Source: Ignavibacteriota bacterium (GTDB lineage Bacteria; Bacteroidota; Ignavibacteria; Tepidaquicellales; Tepidaquicellaceae). Taken from it: a stretch of DNA of 64,000 nucleotides. The notes below the pieces were generated by a model, which made no database searches, was not told where the DNA came from, and worked only from the letters and a program-made list of their open reading frames with translations. Position numbers and translations under genes: made by a program. The stretch lies in assembly GCA_016218085.1 (NCBI GenBank), contig JACREY010000015.1, positions 186,001 to 250,000 of the forward strand, written 5' to 3'. Below are positions 44,364 to 54,722 of the stretch, piece after piece. Every line of letters begins with the position of its first letter. Positions within the stretch are counted from its first letter, which is position 1.

Positions 44364-44391
44364 TTTTTTAAATTTTCTTAATTATTTAAAA

Positions 44392-44787
44392 TTACCAAAT
44401 TGCGCAGACCACTTCGCCGCCAATTTGAAGTTTTCTAGCTTCTTTTTCCGTTATTAATCCTTTCGAAGTAGAGACTACGGCAACCCCAAGTCCGTTTCTG
44501 ACTCTCGGAAGTTTTTCATATTTCACATATCTTCTGATACCGGGTTTGCTGACTCTGCGGAGGCCTTCGATAACGCAGCGGCCGTTGTTATATTTCAGTT
44601 TTACAGACAAATATTTTTTCCCGTCATTTTCAACTACACTGTAATCCGTAATATAGCTGGTTCTTTTCAGAATATCTGCTATACCGGCTTTCATTTTTGA
44701 GAGCGGAATATCAACAGTTTTTTTCTCTGCTTTGATTGCATTTCTCATTCTTGTTAAAAAATCCGCAATTGGGTCTGTCATGGACAT
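44392..44787 (-). CDS. rpsH: Ribosomal protein S8
   Basis: 131 residues: DPIADFLTRMRNA at the N-terminus, and the C-terminal RNGLGVAVVSTSKGLITEKEARK. S8 binds helix 21 of 16S rRNA and in E. coli represses the spc operon. Any such site here was not resolved. Confidence 0.98.
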   Translation of the reverse strand: MSMTDPIADFLTRMRNAIKAEKKTVDIPLSKMKAGIADILKRTSYITDYSVVENDGKKYLSVKLKYNNGRCVIEGLRRVSKPGIRRYVKYEKLPRVRNGLGVAVVSTSKGLITEKEARKLQIGGEVVCAIW

Positions 44788-44813
44788 AAATTAAATTTCT
44801 CCTGTTTATTTTT

Positions 44814-45083
44814 TTACCAGCTTGATTTTACGACTCCGGGAATTTTTCCCTGCAACGCAAGTTCTCTGAAAACGAGTCTTGAAACACCAAATTTCCTGTA
44901 ATAGCTTCTTGCTCTACCGGTCACCAGGCATCTATTGTGAAGCCTGGATGCACTGCTGTCACGGGGAAGCTTTGCTAATGCTGCATAGTCGCCTTTTTCC
45001 TTGAGTTCTTTTCTTTTCTCTGCGTATTTTTTTACAGTCGCTTCTCTTCTTGCCTGTCTTGCTATTAATGATTTTTTGGCCAT
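44814..45083 (-). CDS. rpsN: Ribosomal protein S14 (zinc-free long form)
   Basis: 89 residues: [22 protein letters not shown] and the C-terminal [27 protein letters not shown] region. It lacks the CxxC pairs of the short zinc form, unlike the zinc-type S4 and L36 in this cluster. Confidence 0.97.
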   Translation of the reverse strand: MAKKSLIARQARREATVKKYAEKRKELKEKGDYAALAKLPRDSSASRLHNRCLVTGRARSYYRKFGVSRLVFRELALQGKIPGVVKSSW

Positions 45084-45106
45084 TCTTAAATTTTGTTATT
45101 TTTAAT

Positions 45107-45754
45107 TTATTTCGTAAAGGGCATTCCGAAATTCTTCAGAAGTTCGTAAGCCTCTTCGTCTGTTTTAGCTGAAGTTGCAAAAGTAATATCGAGTCCGCTG
45201 ATTCTCTGAATATTATCGACATTGATTTCGGGAAAAATAATTTGTTCTTTAACGCCTATAGAATAGTTTCCTCTTCCGTCGAAGCTTTTATCAGACAAAC
45301 CCCTGAAATCCCTAATCCTCGGTATAGCAATGCTGATAAGCCTATCGAGGAATTCATACATTCTGTCATTTCTTAAAGTAACCCTAACACCAATATTCAT
45401 GCCTTCGCGTAGTTTGAAGTTAGACACTGATTTCTTTGCTTTTACCACTGTCGGTTTCTGTCCGGCAATAGCTTCAATTTCTTTTACTGTCTGATCGATA
45501 ATTTTCGGATCTGCAACTGCCGCACCGACACCTACATTCAAGCAAATTTTATTAAGCTTAGGTACCTGCATTAAATTTTTATAGTTGAATTTTTTCATCA
45601 ACTCGGGAACAACTTTTCCTCTGTAGTGTTCTAAGAGTCTTGCAGGAACTTTTTCCTCGACAAATACTTCTTTGGAATCTTTGCCTTTTTTATCTTTTTT
45701 AGCATCTCCTGCCGGTTTCGAATCTTTTTTTCTGTCTTCCTTTGTTTTTGCCAT
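45107..45754 (-). CDS. rplE: Ribosomal protein L5 with N-terminal extension
   Basis: 215 residues, about 35 more than usual. The extra part is N-terminal and very rich in Lys, Asp and Glu (residues 1-36). The canonical L5 then begins around [18 protein letters not shown] and includes [13 protein letters not shown] and the [21 protein letters not shown] motif. It binds 5S rRNA and contacts P-site tRNA. No alternative Met would remove the extension cleanly before the core. Confidence 0.96.
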   Translation of the reverse strand: MAKTKEDRKKDSKPAGDAKKDKKGKDSKEVFVEEKVPARLLEHYRGKVVPELMKKFNYKNLMQVPKLNKICLNVGVGAAVADPKIIDQTVKEIEAIAGQKPTVVKAKKSVSNFKLREGMNIGVRVTLRNDRMYEFLDRLISIAIPRIRDFRGLSDKSFDGRGNYSIGVKEQIIFPEINVDNIQRISGLDITFATSAKTDEEAYELLKNFGMPFTK

Positions 45755-45762
45755 AAAAATTA

Positions 45763-46101
45763 TTAACTAATTAAAATTTCTCCTGATTTTTTGCTTTTTC
45801 TCATGCGTTTTGATTTGCCTGACACTTCATCTTTCACCACTTCCATACCGATTCTTGTTGGTTGTCCAGATTTGGGGCACATTAGCTGAACATTAGTAAT
45901 ATTAATTGGAGCTTCTCTTCTGACAATTCCGCCCTGCTGATTCTTTTGATTCGGTTTTGTATGTCTGTGCATGATATTAACGCCTTCAACGATAACGCGG
46001 CCTTTATTTCTGTCAATGAAAAGTACCTTACCGACCGTGCCTTTGGCATTTCCGCTGATAACTTTTACTGTATCGTTTTTCTTTAATCTTGTTTTTACCA
46101 T
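45763..46101 (-). CDS. rplX: Ribosomal protein L24
   Basis: 112 residues with a KOW motif near the N-terminus ([21 protein letters not shown]) and [15 protein letters not shown]. An early 50S assembly initiator. 8 bp before rplE. Confidence 0.97.
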   Translation of the reverse strand: MVKTRLKKNDTVKVISGNAKGTVGKVLFIDRNKGRVIVEGVNIMHRHTKPNQKNQQGGIVRREAPINITNVQLMCPKSGQPTRIGMEVVKDEVSGKSKRMRKSKKSGEILIS

Positions 46102-46133
46102 TTTTATAATCTTTTTATCTTTTATCTAAAGAA

Positions 46134-46502
46134 TTAAATTACTTCCGGAGCCAGGGAGATAATTTTCATAAACTGTTTTTCCCTTAGTTCGCGGGCAACG
46201 GGTCCGAAAATTCTCGTGCCTCTTGGTTCATTCTGCGGGTTAATCAGCACTGCGGCATTTTCATCGAATTTTATGCAGCTTCCGTCTTTTCTTTTTACTT
46301 CTTTCACAGTTCTTACGATAACCGCTCTTGAAACCTCGCCTTTTTTCACGGCACCGCCTGGAATGGCCGATTTTACTGACACCACGATAATATCGCCCAG
46401 GCTTGCATATCTCCTGTCGGAGCCACCGAGAACGCGGATGCAGCGGACCGATTTAGCACCGGAGTTATCTGCAACCGTTAAATTTGTTTCTTCCTGTATC
46501 AT
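46134..46502 (-). CDS. rplN: Ribosomal protein L14
   Basis: 122 residues: [27 protein letters not shown], and the C-terminal [22 protein letters not shown]. Highly conserved; no oddities. Some 70 bp separate it from rpsQ upstream. Confidence 0.98.
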   Translation of the reverse strand: MIQEETNLTVADNSGAKSVRCIRVLGGSDRRYASLGDIIVVSVKSAIPGGAVKKGEVSRAVIVRTVKEVKRKDGSCIKFDENAAVLINPQNEPRGTRIFGPVARELREKQFMKIISLAPEVI

Positions 46503-46572
46503 AATATATAATATATATTCTATTTCAGTTTTTAAATAAACAGGCTGATGCCTCTATTTCAAATATTAAAAT

Positions 46573-46857
46573 TTATTTAGCTTTTTCAACTATTTCAACA
46601 AGACGCCATCTTTTATTTTTACTCATCGGTTTTGTTTCCATAATTTTGACTAAATCACCGATTCCGCATTCATTCTTAGAATCATGAGCCATAAATTTGG
46701 TAGTCTTTTTGAAATACTTTTTATAAATAGGATGTTTTACCCTTTTTTCGATTGAAACTGTAATGGATTTCTCCATTTTATTGCTTGTTACCAGACCGAT
46801 ACGGGTTTTCCTTTTTGTCTGCCTTGTTCCGGGCACGATATTTTTTTCTTCGCTCAT
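46573..46857 (-). CDS. rpsQ: Ribosomal protein S17
   Basis: 94 residues; the OB-fold core reads [20 protein letters not shown] and [15 protein letters not shown], followed by [23 protein letters not shown]. 5 bp after rpmC. Confidence 0.98.
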   Translation of the reverse strand: MSEEKNIVPGTRQTKRKTRIGLVTSNKMEKSITVSIEKRVKHPIYKKYFKKTTKFMAHDSKNECGIGDLVKIMETKPMSKNKRWRLVEIVEKAK

Positions 46858-46862
46858 TAATC

Positions 46863-47078
46863 TTAATTCTTTTTACTGTTTTTTTGTTCTTCTTTTTCTC
46901 TTTCCTTCAAAACTGTTAAGATTCTTGCAATATCTCTTTTTGTGTTAGCAAGTGCTTTAAAGTTTTCGAGCTGGCCTGAAGCGTGCTGAAAGCGGTAGTT
47001 TTCGAGAGCTTCGAAGTTGTCTTTGAGTGTTACCTTTAAATCCTTGGTTGCTAAATCTCTTATGTGATATATTTTCAT
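46863..47078 (-). CDS. rpmC: Ribosomal protein L29
   Basis: A 71-residue two-helix protein ([20 protein letters not shown], then [25 protein letters not shown]). It lies at the tunnel exit near L23. Normal neighbours rplP and rpsQ. Confidence 0.96.
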   Translation of the reverse strand: MKIYHIRDLATKDLKVTLKDNFEALENYRFQHASGQLENFKALANTKRDIARILTVLKEREKEEQKNSKKN

Positions 47079-47091
47079 TTTAAATAGTATT

Positions 47092-47505
47092 TTATAACGT
47101 AATTCTGCTTACAAATTTGGTTTTTATGGGCAATTTATGCGCTGCAAGTCTGAAAGCTTCTTCGGCAATAGTTTTTGAAACGCCGTCGACTTCGAACATA
47201 ATTTTTCCCGGCTGAACCACGGCGACCCAGTATTCAGGTGCGCCTTTACCTTTACCCATTCTGGTTTCAGCGGGTTTTTTGGTAACAGGTTTATCGGGAA
47301 ATATTCTTATCCAAACTTTTCCGTCTCTTTTCATATGCCTGGTAAGCGCGATACGGGCGGCTTCTATCTGCCTGTCGGTAATCCACGCTGCATCAAGCGA
47401 TTTTAGACCATAAGAACCAAAAGCGACAAGATTACCCCTTTGGGCTTTACCTCTTCTGTTTCCCTTTTGTGATTTCCTAAACTTAACTCTTTTGGGCATT
47501 AACAT
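47092..47505 (-). CDS. rplP: Ribosomal protein L16
   Basis: 137 residues beginning [11 protein letters not shown], which matches the family's usual MLxPKR start, so the first Met is preferred over the third residue. The region [31 protein letters not shown] and the [16 protein letters not shown] loop are standard. Confidence 0.98.
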   Translation of the reverse strand: MLMPKRVKFRKSQKGNRRGKAQRGNLVAFGSYGLKSLDAAWITDRQIEAARIALTRHMKRDGKVWIRIFPDKPVTKKPAETRMGKGKGAPEYWVAVVQPGKIMFEVDGVSKTIAEEAFRLAAHKLPIKTKFVSRITL

Positions 47506-47525
47506 ATTAGTATAACTCCAGAATT

Positions 47526-48164
47526 TTAATAATTGTTTTTAGATAACTTTTCACCTCTGCAAATCCAGACTTTAACTCCGATTGCGCCGTAAATCGTATG
47601 TGAAGTAACCGAAGCATAGTCTATATCGGCTCTCAAAGTCTGAAGAGGAATACGTCCCTCTTTATACTGTTCGCTTCTGGCAATTTCAGCACCACCGAGT
47701 CTTCCGCTGCACATCACTTTAATTCCTTCGGCACCCATTCTCATTGTAGAAGTAATTGCTGATTTCATAGCTCTTCTGAACGAAACGCGGTTAGCCAGCT
47801 GCTGGGCAATGCCTTCGCCTACGAGCTGAGCGCTGAGTTCAGGTTTTTTTATTTCGTTTACGTTTATTTTAACTTCTTTATTTGTAATCTTTTTAATTTC
47901 GTTTTCAAGCTGGGTAATTTCTTTTCCGCTTTTTCCTATAACGAAACCCGGACGCGAAGTAAATATAGTAAGTGTGATTTTTTTAAGAGTTCTTTCTATT
48001 AAAACTTTCGCAATTCCTGCTTTTTCAAGCCTTTTCTTCAGATATCCCCTGATAAGGGAATCTTCTTTCAGCTTGTGAGCAAAACTTTTCTCATCGTACC
48101 AGTTTGAATCCCAGGTATTGATGACCCCTAGTCTGAATCCTACAGGGTGTGTTTTCTGTCCCAA
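47526..48164 (-). CDS. rpsC: Ribosomal protein S3
   Basis: 212 residues: [15 protein letters not shown], a KH domain with [11 protein letters not shown], and the C-terminal [30 protein letters not shown]-type region. It forms part of the mRNA entry channel. Confidence 0.98.
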   Translation of the reverse strand: MGQKTHPVGFRLGVINTWDSNWYDEKSFAHKLKEDSLIRGYLKKRLEKAGIAKVLIERTLKKITLTIFTSRPGFVIGKSGKEITQLENEIKKITNKEVKINVNEIKKPELSAQLVGEGIAQQLANRVSFRRAMKSAITSTMRMGAEGIKVMCSGRLGGAEIARSEQYKEGRIPLQTLRADIDYASVTSHTIYGAIGVKVWICRGEKLSKNNY

Positions 48165-48196
48165 TAAATCTCCTTAAAGATTAATTTTTAATTTAA

Positions 48197-48550
48197 CTAT
48201 GATTTATTTTCTAAATGTTCAACCACAAGTGTTAAATGTGATGAACGTTTTCTGATTCTGTACGCTCTTCCCTGCGGAGCGGGAAGCATTCTTTTCAAAG
48301 ACGGTCCTTCGTTCACAAAAGCTCTTTTCACAACCACTTCATTTTTATTGATTCTGCCTGTATCCAATTTTCTTACGAGGTTCGAATAGGCAGAAATTAG
48401 TGTTTTTTCGACTACTTTTGCCGCATTTTTATTCGTAAACTTTAGAATCGCCAAAGCTTCGTCAACATTACGGTTTCTGATTAAATCTACCACGAGTCTC
48501 ATTTTTCTGGGTGATGACCCAACGTATCTTGTTAATGCTCTTGATTCCAT
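48197..48550 (-). CDS. rplV: Ribosomal protein L22
   Basis: 117 residues with VGSSPRKMRLVVDLIRN and the tunnel loop region KRMLPAPQGRAYRIRKRSSHLTLVV. 2 bp after rpsS. Confidence 0.97.
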   Translation of the reverse strand: MESRALTRYVGSSPRKMRLVVDLIRNRNVDEALAILKFTNKNAAKVVEKTLISAYSNLVRKLDTGRINKNEVVVKRAFVNEGPSLKRMLPAPQGRAYRIRKRSSHLTLVVEHLENKS

Positions 48551-48552
48551 GA

Positions 48553-48843
48553 TTATGATGCTCCTCCCGATTTTTCTTCTTTTCTCTGTCCTGAGTGAGC
48601 TCTGAACGTACGAGTATGAGCAAATTCGCCAAGTTTATGGCCAACCATATTCTCTGAAACAAAAACCGGGATAAATTTATTCCCGTTATGAACAGCGAAT
48701 GTATGTCCGATGAAATCAGGTGTAATAGTACAGGCTCTTGACCAGGTTTTTACAACCTTTTTCTGATTCTTTTCATTAAGTTTTTCTACTTTTGCAAGCA
48801 GTTTATAATCTAAATTTGGACCTTTTTTTAATGATCTCGACAT
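48553..48843 (-). CDS. rpsS: Ribosomal protein S19
   Basis: 96 residues: [36 protein letters not shown] and [20 protein letters not shown]. 3 bp after rplB and 2 bp before rplV; standard. Confidence 0.98.
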   Translation of the reverse strand: MSRSLKKGPNLDYKLLAKVEKLNEKNQKKVVKTWSRACTITPDFIGHTFAVHNGNKFIPVFVSENMVGHKLGEFAHTRTFRAHSGQRKEEKSGGAS

Positions 48844-48846
48844 TTA

Positions 48847-49668
48847 TTATTTCCTCTTTTTAACTATGTATTTATCAGAAATATTTTTCTTTTTTCTTGT
48901 TTTATAACCTTTAGCAGGCAGTCCCCACGGGCTGACCGGGTGTCCGCCACCTGATGTTTTACCTTCACCGCCGCCCATCGGATGGTCAACGGGGTTCATA
49001 GCAACGCCTCTGACGTGAGGTCTTTTACCCATCCATCTTGACCTTCCGGCTTTACCGATGCTGATATTTTCGTGATCGATATTGCCTACGACGCCGATTG
49101 TTGCTTTGCATTCGCTTCTAATCATTCTGACTTCGCCTGAAGGCAGTTTAATCTGGCAGTATTTTTCGTCTTTTGCGACTATCTGCGCTGAAGCGCCTGC
49201 GCTTCTTGCAATCTGACCGCCCTTACCGGGTTTCAGTTCGATATTATGTATGAAAGTACCAACCGGAATAGATGAAACTTGCATCGTATTGCCGGTTTTA
49301 ATTTCTGCTTCATTTGAAGACTGTATTACTTCGCCAACTTTTATTCCGTCGGGTGCAATAATATAATTTTTGCTTCCGTCGGGATATTGAATAAGAGCTA
49401 TTCTCGAAGTTCTGTTCGGATCATATTCAACTGCGATAACTTTTGCTTCTTCTGCGTTTACTCTTTTAAAATCTATAATTCTGTATCTTCTCTTGTGACC
49501 GCCGCCTCTGTGTCTGGACGTGACTCTTCCGAGATTGTTCCTTCCGCCTGATTTTTTAAGCGGAGCAAGCAAAGACTTTTCGGGTGTAGTTTTAGTAATC
49601 TCATCAAATGAAGAAATAGAATAATATCTCGTTGCCGGTGTCATCGGCTTTAGCTTTCTAAGTGCCAT
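48847..49668 (-). CDS. rplB: Ribosomal protein L2
   Basis: 273 residues: [19 protein letters not shown], the SH3-like domain, and the C-terminal [20 protein letters not shown] loop with the His implicated in peptidyl transfer. This is the first ribosomal gene in the cluster here. The genes that normally precede it (rpsJ, rplC, rplD, rplW) are absent and a moxR gene lies 161 bp upstream, so transcription probably starts in that gap. Confidence 0.98.
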   Translation of the reverse strand: MALRKLKPMTPATRYYSISSFDEITKTTPEKSLLAPLKKSGGRNNLGRVTSRHRGGGHKRRYRIIDFKRVNAEEAKVIAVEYDPNRTSRIALIQYPDGSKNYIIAPDGIKVGEVIQSSNEAEIKTGNTMQVSSIPVGTFIHNIELKPGKGGQIARSAGASAQIVAKDEKYCQIKLPSGEVRMIRSECKATIGVVGNIDHENISIGKAGRSRWMGKRPHVRGVAMNPVDHPMGGGEGKTSGGGHPVSPWGLPAKGYKTRKKKNISDKYIVKKRK

Positions 49669-49829
49669 TATCGTTAATATTTATCGAAATTATAAACTCA
49701 AAAAAATTATAAACAACAAAATACCTAAATTATTAAAAAAAGTCAATATAGTAAAAATTGTGCTACTGTCCTTTATTTTAGACGTTTCGGGGTGGTGGAA
49801 GTGTTAACAACAGGTAAATAAATTATTAA

Positions 49830-50819
49830 TTATTTTCCGAAGAGATTTTCGATAATTTCAAGAATATTGATATTATCCGCTTCGGCATTGAAGTTCGGAA
49901 TTAGCCTGTGCCTTAACACTGATTTAGATACTTTTTTGACATCATCGATATTAGGTGAGAATCTTCCGTCCAAAACGGATAAAGCTTTAGCTCCCAGAAT
50001 CAGATACTGCGATGCGCGCGGTCCGGCACCCCAGCTTATATAGTCTTTTATGAATTTCGGTGCATCGGGATTATTCGGTCTTGATTTTGAGACTATACCC
50101 ACGGTATATTTGATTACCTCATCGGCAACGGGAACTTTTCGGATTAATTCCTGATAACCGATTATTTCATTTTTTGAAAATATTACCTGCGGCTCCGGGA
50201 TATAAGTACCTGTGGTTTTTTTAATAATTTCAATTTCATCTTCTTCATTCGTATAATCGAGCCAGAGATTAAACATAAATCTGTCGAGCTGGGCTTCGGG
50301 CAAGGGATACGTACCTTCCTGCTCAATGGGGTTCTGAGTTGCGAGCACGAAGAACGGCTCTTCGAGAGTATAAGTGGTTCCAGCGGCAGTAACTTTATGC
50401 TCCTGCATTGCCTCGAGCAGTGCTGACTGGGTTTTAGGCGGAGTCCTGTTTATCTCATCTGCGAGTATAATATTGGCAAAGACGGGTCCTTTTATGAATT
50501 TGAATTTCTTTCCGTCGTTATTGTAGCTGTCGAAAATCTCAGTGCCAGTAATATCCGACGGCATAAGGTCGGGCGTGAACTGAATCCTGCTGAATTTTAC
50601 CCCGAGCACGTCGGAGATGGTTTTAACAATAAGGGTTTTCGCAAGGCCCGGAACGCCGACGAGCAGGCAGTGGCCTTTTGAAAGTATGGATATAATTACC
50701 TGTTCGATAATTTTATCCTGACCTACTATAACTTTTGATATTTCGCTTCTTAAATTTTTATACTTTGCGCTTAAGTCCTGCACAAGTTCTGAATCGCTGA
50801 GATTATTTACAGTCGGCAT
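49830..50819 (-). CDS. MoxR-family AAA+ ATPase
   Basis: 329 residues: Walker A GVPGLAKT (55-62), Walker B with LADEINRTPPKTQSALLEAMQE, sensor and arginine-finger region ATQNPIEQEGTYPLPEAQLDRF, then a lid domain. MoxR ATPases act as chaperones, usually with DUF58 and VWA partners. None is adjacent here; it is instead 11 bp after three M16 peptidase genes, with which it is likely co-transcribed. Confidence 0.93.
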   Translation of the reverse strand: MPTVNNLSDSELVQDLSAKYKNLRSEISKVIVGQDKIIEQVIISILSKGHCLLVGVPGLAKTLIVKTISDVLGVKFSRIQFTPDLMPSDITGTEIFDSYNNDGKKFKFIKGPVFANIILADEINRTPPKTQSALLEAMQEHKVTAAGTTYTLEEPFFVLATQNPIEQEGTYPLPEAQLDRFMFNLWLDYTNEEDEIEIIKKTTGTYIPEPQVIFSKNEIIGYQELIRKVPVADEVIKYTVGIVSKSRPNNPDAPKFIKDYISWGAGPRASQYLILGAKALSVLDGRFSPNIDDVKKVSKSVLRHRLIPNFNAEADNINILEIIENLFGK

Positions 50820-50830
50820 ATTAAAATAGT

Positions 50831-52210
50831 TTATAATTCATTTATATTTTTTATTACCTCAACTTCCGCAATTTGTTCCATTGAACTCTTTATTATACCG
50901 GTATTTCCCGCAATGGAAATCACGAGCTTATCCGGATGGATATATTCCTGCGAAACTCTTTTCACATCATCAATTGAAACTTCGTTTATCCTTGTAATAT
51001 ATGATTCATAAAAATCTTTTCCTATGCCGTAAAGTTCGAGATTTAAAATTTTATTTGCTATGGCATTCGGAGTTTCAAGCTGAAGCGGGAAACTGCCTGA
51101 CAGGTAATTTTTCACCGAGTCGAGTTCATCAGCAGTGATTTTTTCATTTCTAAGAATATTAAGTTCTTTTATAATTTCGTTTACGGCATTATAGGTAAGA
51201 GAATTTTCCACATTGGTTTCAATGCAGAAGTCACCGGAGAATTTTCTGAAATTAAAGTAAGACCTTGCCCCGTAGGTATAGCCGTTTACCTCACGGAGAT
51301 TTTTATTAATGCGCGAAGTAAAAAAACCGCCGAGCAGGGTATTCATCACCATAACGGGGATAAAATCGGGAGTATTCCTGTTCACGCCGAGATGCCCCAT
51401 TAATATTTCCGACTGAACCGCGCCTTTTTTCTCAACAGCAATTATTTTTGTTTTTTCGCCGAGGATATCCGTATAAGCCGCTCCTGTTGAATGTTTTCCG
51501 GGGTTCCAGTTTCCGAATTTCGAATTCACAAGAGCAAGAGCTTCATTTTTTTTAATATCGCCCACTATTGCTATAACAAGGTTTTGGGGATTAAAATATT
51601 TCCCGAAAAATTCCTTAATATATTCCTGTCTGATATTTTCAACCGAACTTATTTTCCCTTCGATATTTAATTTATAGGGAGAGTTTTTATAAACATTTAT
51701 TTTATATGCGCGTTCGGAAAGGAAACTGCCTTCATCCAGATAAGAAAGCAGTGAATTTGTAATCTGCTGTTTTTCCCTTTCGATTTCTTCCTCAAGGAAA
51801 GAGGGATTCATCAACAGGCGGGATGCAAGACCGAATAAATCCGTAAAATATTTTTTTAAAGAAGTAAGCGCAAGGTATGTTGCGTCATATTCGCAACCGC
51901 TGTTCAGCGATGCACCAAAATAATCCACAGTTTCCGCAACTTTAACTGCATTCATTCCTTCTGTGCCTTTTACAAGGAGGTCTGAAGTGATAGATGCAAG
52001 CCCGGACTTATCCTCACCGAATGCGAGTTCATCGTAAGTTCCTGTTTTCATTACAAATTTTGCAGTCACAAGCGGGATTTTATCATCCTCGATTACAAAA
52101 ACCTTAATTCCGTTTGCCAATTTTGCTTCGAAGTAAGCAGGAAATTTTACATCCTTTGATTTTGCAACCACGGGTGGTTTGGAGCGGTCAAGATTAAATT
52201 CAAAACTCAT
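50831..52210 (-). CDS. M16-family protein, catalytically degenerate
   Basis: 459 residues with the M16 two-domain half-clamshell. It lacks the HxxEH zinc motif: the position reads SGLASITSDLL. Other M16 features remain (KYFNPQNLVIAIVGD, then GHLGVNRNTPDFIPVMVMNTLLGG and REVNGYTYGARSYF). It is probably the non-catalytic partner of the M16 enzymes encoded immediately upstream, as in bacterial PqqL/YmxG-like heterodimers. No signal peptide is seen. 2 bp after the preceding M16 gene. Confidence 0.92.
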   Translation of the reverse strand: MSFEFNLDRSKPPVVAKSKDVKFPAYFEAKLANGIKVFVIEDDKIPLVTAKFVMKTGTYDELAFGEDKSGLASITSDLLVKGTEGMNAVKVAETVDYFGASLNSGCEYDATYLALTSLKKYFTDLFGLASRLLMNPSFLEEEIEREKQQITNSLLSYLDEGSFLSERAYKINVYKNSPYKLNIEGKISSVENIRQEYIKEFFGKYFNPQNLVIAIVGDIKKNEALALVNSKFGNWNPGKHSTGAAYTDILGEKTKIIAVEKKGAVQSEILMGHLGVNRNTPDFIPVMVMNTLLGGFFTSRINKNLREVNGYTYGARSYFNFRKFSGDFCIETNVENSLTYNAVNEIIKELNILRNEKITADELDSVKNYLSGSFPLQLETPNAIANKILNLELYGIGKDFYESYITRINEVSIDDVKRVSQEYIHPDKLVISIAGNTGIIKSSMEQIAEVEVIKNINEL

Positions 52211-52212
52211 TA

Positions 52213-53478
52213 TTATTCCTTTGGTAAATAGCTTAAATTAACTCTTTGATTTTTATTTAAATATTTGTTAGCAACTTCAACAATATCGTCCCTGGTAATA
52301 TTCTCATACATTTCCACTTCTTCAATAAGTTTTTCATAACTGCCGAAAAGCACCTGATATTCGGAGAGCTTTTCGGAGATAAAGACATCCGAGCTGAACT
52401 TGCTGAAAAAGGCTGTTTCAAGCTTATTTTTTGCTTTTTGCACATCAGCATCGGGAAAATCGCCCTGTTTAATTTTATCTATTATATAGTCAAATTTTTC
52501 TTCGATATCTTTCAGAGCTATGCCTTTCCTTGCTATTAGATTAACGAAAAACAGGCTTACATGTTCCATTCCGTAAATCACAGACTCGGCTTCATTTGCA
52601 AGACGGGAATTATAGACAAGTTCATTAAAAAGTTTTGAGCTTTCCCCAGCAGTAAGAATCTGGTTCAGTACCTGCATGCAGTAATATTCACCGGTGCCGA
52701 ATTTAGGAATCAGGTAGAACAAAAACTTTCCCGGAAGCTGGACATCACTATATATAACAGCGGATTGCTCTGAATTCAGGAATTCATCTTCAAAGGGTTT
52801 TCTGATAATTGCTTCCCCTTTTTCGATTGTTCCGTAGTACTTCGTCACCAGCTTTTGAGTTTCTACATAGTCGATATCCCCTACTATACTCAATACGGCA
52901 TTATTGGGTTTATAGAATTTATCAAAGAACTTTTTCACGTCTTCGAATTTCAGGTTCTTAATATTCTCAGTATATCCGATAATCGGCCAGCGGTATCCGC
53001 TTTTCTTAAAAAGGAGTTTGCTGCTTTCCTCTTCGAGCGAGCCGTAAGGCACATTATCCTGAGTCTGGAGTTTTTCTTCCAGAACCACGCTTTTCTGAAT
53101 GCCGAAGCTCTCTTCGGTAATTCCGAAACCTGCAAGGCGGTCGGAGTCAAGCCACAGACCGAGTTCGAGTTTGCTTGAAGGAAGCACAAGATAATATCCG
53201 GTCATATCCCAGGAAGTATAAGCATTACTATCTCCGCCGTTTTTATTCAGGATTTCATCAAATTCCCCTTTTCCGGTATTAGGCGAGCCTTCGAACATCA
53301 GATGCTCGAGCAGATGAGCAATTCCAGTTTTATCTTCATCCTCATCCTTGGAGCCGACGAGGAAAGTCATATTCATAGCGGCAATCGGAAGCTCATCGCG
53401 TTTGCACATTATAACTTTCAGACCGTTTTCGAGTTCAAATTCCTTTACATCGAGTTTTAGTTTAATATTATCGCTCAA
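52213..53478 (-). CDS. M16-family zinc peptidase
   Basis: 421 residues with the inverted zinc motif HLLEH (H55, E58, H59) and a distal Glu in VVLEEKLQ. The second domain has FYKPNNAVLSIVGDID. It would cleave peptides in a closed chamber. No signal peptide, so it is cytoplasmic unless exported otherwise. Its start overlaps the first M16 gene by 4 bp. Confidence 0.94.
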   Translation of the reverse strand: MSDNIKLKLDVKEFELENGLKVIMCKRDELPIAAMNMTFLVGSKDEDEDKTGIAHLLEHLMFEGSPNTGKGEFDEILNKNGGDSNAYTSWDMTGYYLVLPSSKLELGLWLDSDRLAGFGITEESFGIQKSVVLEEKLQTQDNVPYGSLEEESSKLLFKKSGYRWPIIGYTENIKNLKFEDVKKFFDKFYKPNNAVLSIVGDIDYVETQKLVTKYYGTIEKGEAIIRKPFEDEFLNSEQSAVIYSDVQLPGKFLFYLIPKFGTGEYYCMQVLNQILTAGESSKLFNELVYNSRLANEAESVIYGMEHVSLFFVNLIARKGIALKDIEEKFDYIIDKIKQGDFPDADVQKAKNKLETAFFSKFSSDVFISEKLSEYQVLFGSYEKLIEEVEMYENITRDDIVEVANKYLNKNQRVNLSYLPKE

Positions 53479-54722
53479 TTTTCCTTTGGTAAATATGTTA
53501 AAAATAATTTCGGAGCATCCGTCAGGTATTTTCTGACGGAATCAATCACATCTTCTTTCTTCACATTCATATACCTGTCGATTTCATTATTTATTCTTTC
53601 CGCATCATTGAAATAAAACCAGTGCTCGAAGAGGTCGCGGCAGATATTCTGCATAGTATAGAGCCGGAGGTTAAAACCGTAATCGAGTTTATTTCTGATT
53701 TTAGTATATTCCTCTTCTTTAATGCCATTTTTCACAAAATAATTCACTTCGGAGAATATTTCTTTTTCAATAATATTCAACTCGCCTCCGGGATATGCAA
53801 CCACGGTAAAAAGGAAAACTCCCGAATGCTGGAGCTGGTATTTAGATGCGTGGATTTCCTTTATGAGCTTTCTATCATAGACAAGATTTTTATACAGTCT
53901 GCTGGAGCGGTTATTAGCCAGAATGCTAGTAAAATATTCAAGGGTGTAATCCTCATTGCTGCCCGCTTCGGGAATAGGAAAGCAAATATACATTACGGGC
54001 AGTGTGATATTATCATTCACGACCTGCCTGATATCCGATTTCATTATTTCGGGTTCAGTAAATAATCTGTTTACGGGTCCGCCTTTTTTAATACTGCCGA
54101 AATATTTATTTAAGAGCTTTTCGCATTCCGAATAATCAATATCACCTGAAATCAGCAGAGAGGCATTTGCAGGAGAATAATATTTAAAATGGAAATCCTC
54201 CGCTTCGGATTTCAGGAATGACCTGATATCATCTTCAAACCCTATAGTAGCAACTTCATAAGAAGAGCCTTTCATAACATTTTTCAGGATATTTATGAAT
54301 GATGTGCCGTAGGGAGCGTTATCATAGTTCTGCATTTTTTCCTGAATCACGACATTTTTCTGGTTAAGTATATTCTCTTCGGATAAATCTATGGAGTTCA
54401 TCCTGTCGGATTCAAGCCAGAGGCCTGTTTCAAGGTGATTCGAAGGCAGGTTTTCATAATACACGGTCATATCCTGATTTGTGAATGCATTGCAGTTGCC
54501 GCCTGCGCGCTGAATAAAATCGAAGTGGTCGCCTTTTTTCACATTGGCAGAGCCCTGAAACATAAGATGTTCGAAAAGGTGCGCCACGCCTTTTTTGCCG
54601 GGTAGTTCATCCCGTGAGCCTACACGATAGCCGACGGTAATATTCACAATCGGGTTTACAGTGTCTTTGTGCAGTATGCAATGGAGACCGTTATCGAGAT
54701 TAAATTCAATAAAATCAATCAT
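53475..54722 (-). CDS. M16-family zinc peptidase
   Basis: 415 residues with HLFEH (H48, E51, H52) and a distal Glu in VVIQEKMQ, plus YYSPANASLLISGDIDY. It is similar to the next gene, which suggests duplication. It is the first gene of the M16-M16-M16-moxR operon. No signal peptide. Confidence 0.94.
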   Translation of the reverse strand: MIDFIEFNLDNGLHCILHKDTVNPIVNITVGYRVGSRDELPGKKGVAHLFEHLMFQGSANVKKGDHFDFIQRAGGNCNAFTNQDMTVYYENLPSNHLETGLWLESDRMNSIDLSEENILNQKNVVIQEKMQNYDNAPYGTSFINILKNVMKGSSYEVATIGFEDDIRSFLKSEAEDFHFKYYSPANASLLISGDIDYSECEKLLNKYFGSIKKGGPVNRLFTEPEIMKSDIRQVVNDNITLPVMYICFPIPEAGSNEDYTLEYFTSILANNRSSRLYKNLVYDRKLIKEIHASKYQLQHSGVFLFTVVAYPGGELNIIEKEIFSEVNYFVKNGIKEEEYTKIRNKLDYGFNLRLYTMQNICRDLFEHWFYFNDAERINNEIDRYMNVKKEDVIDSVRKYLTDAPKLFLTYLPKEN

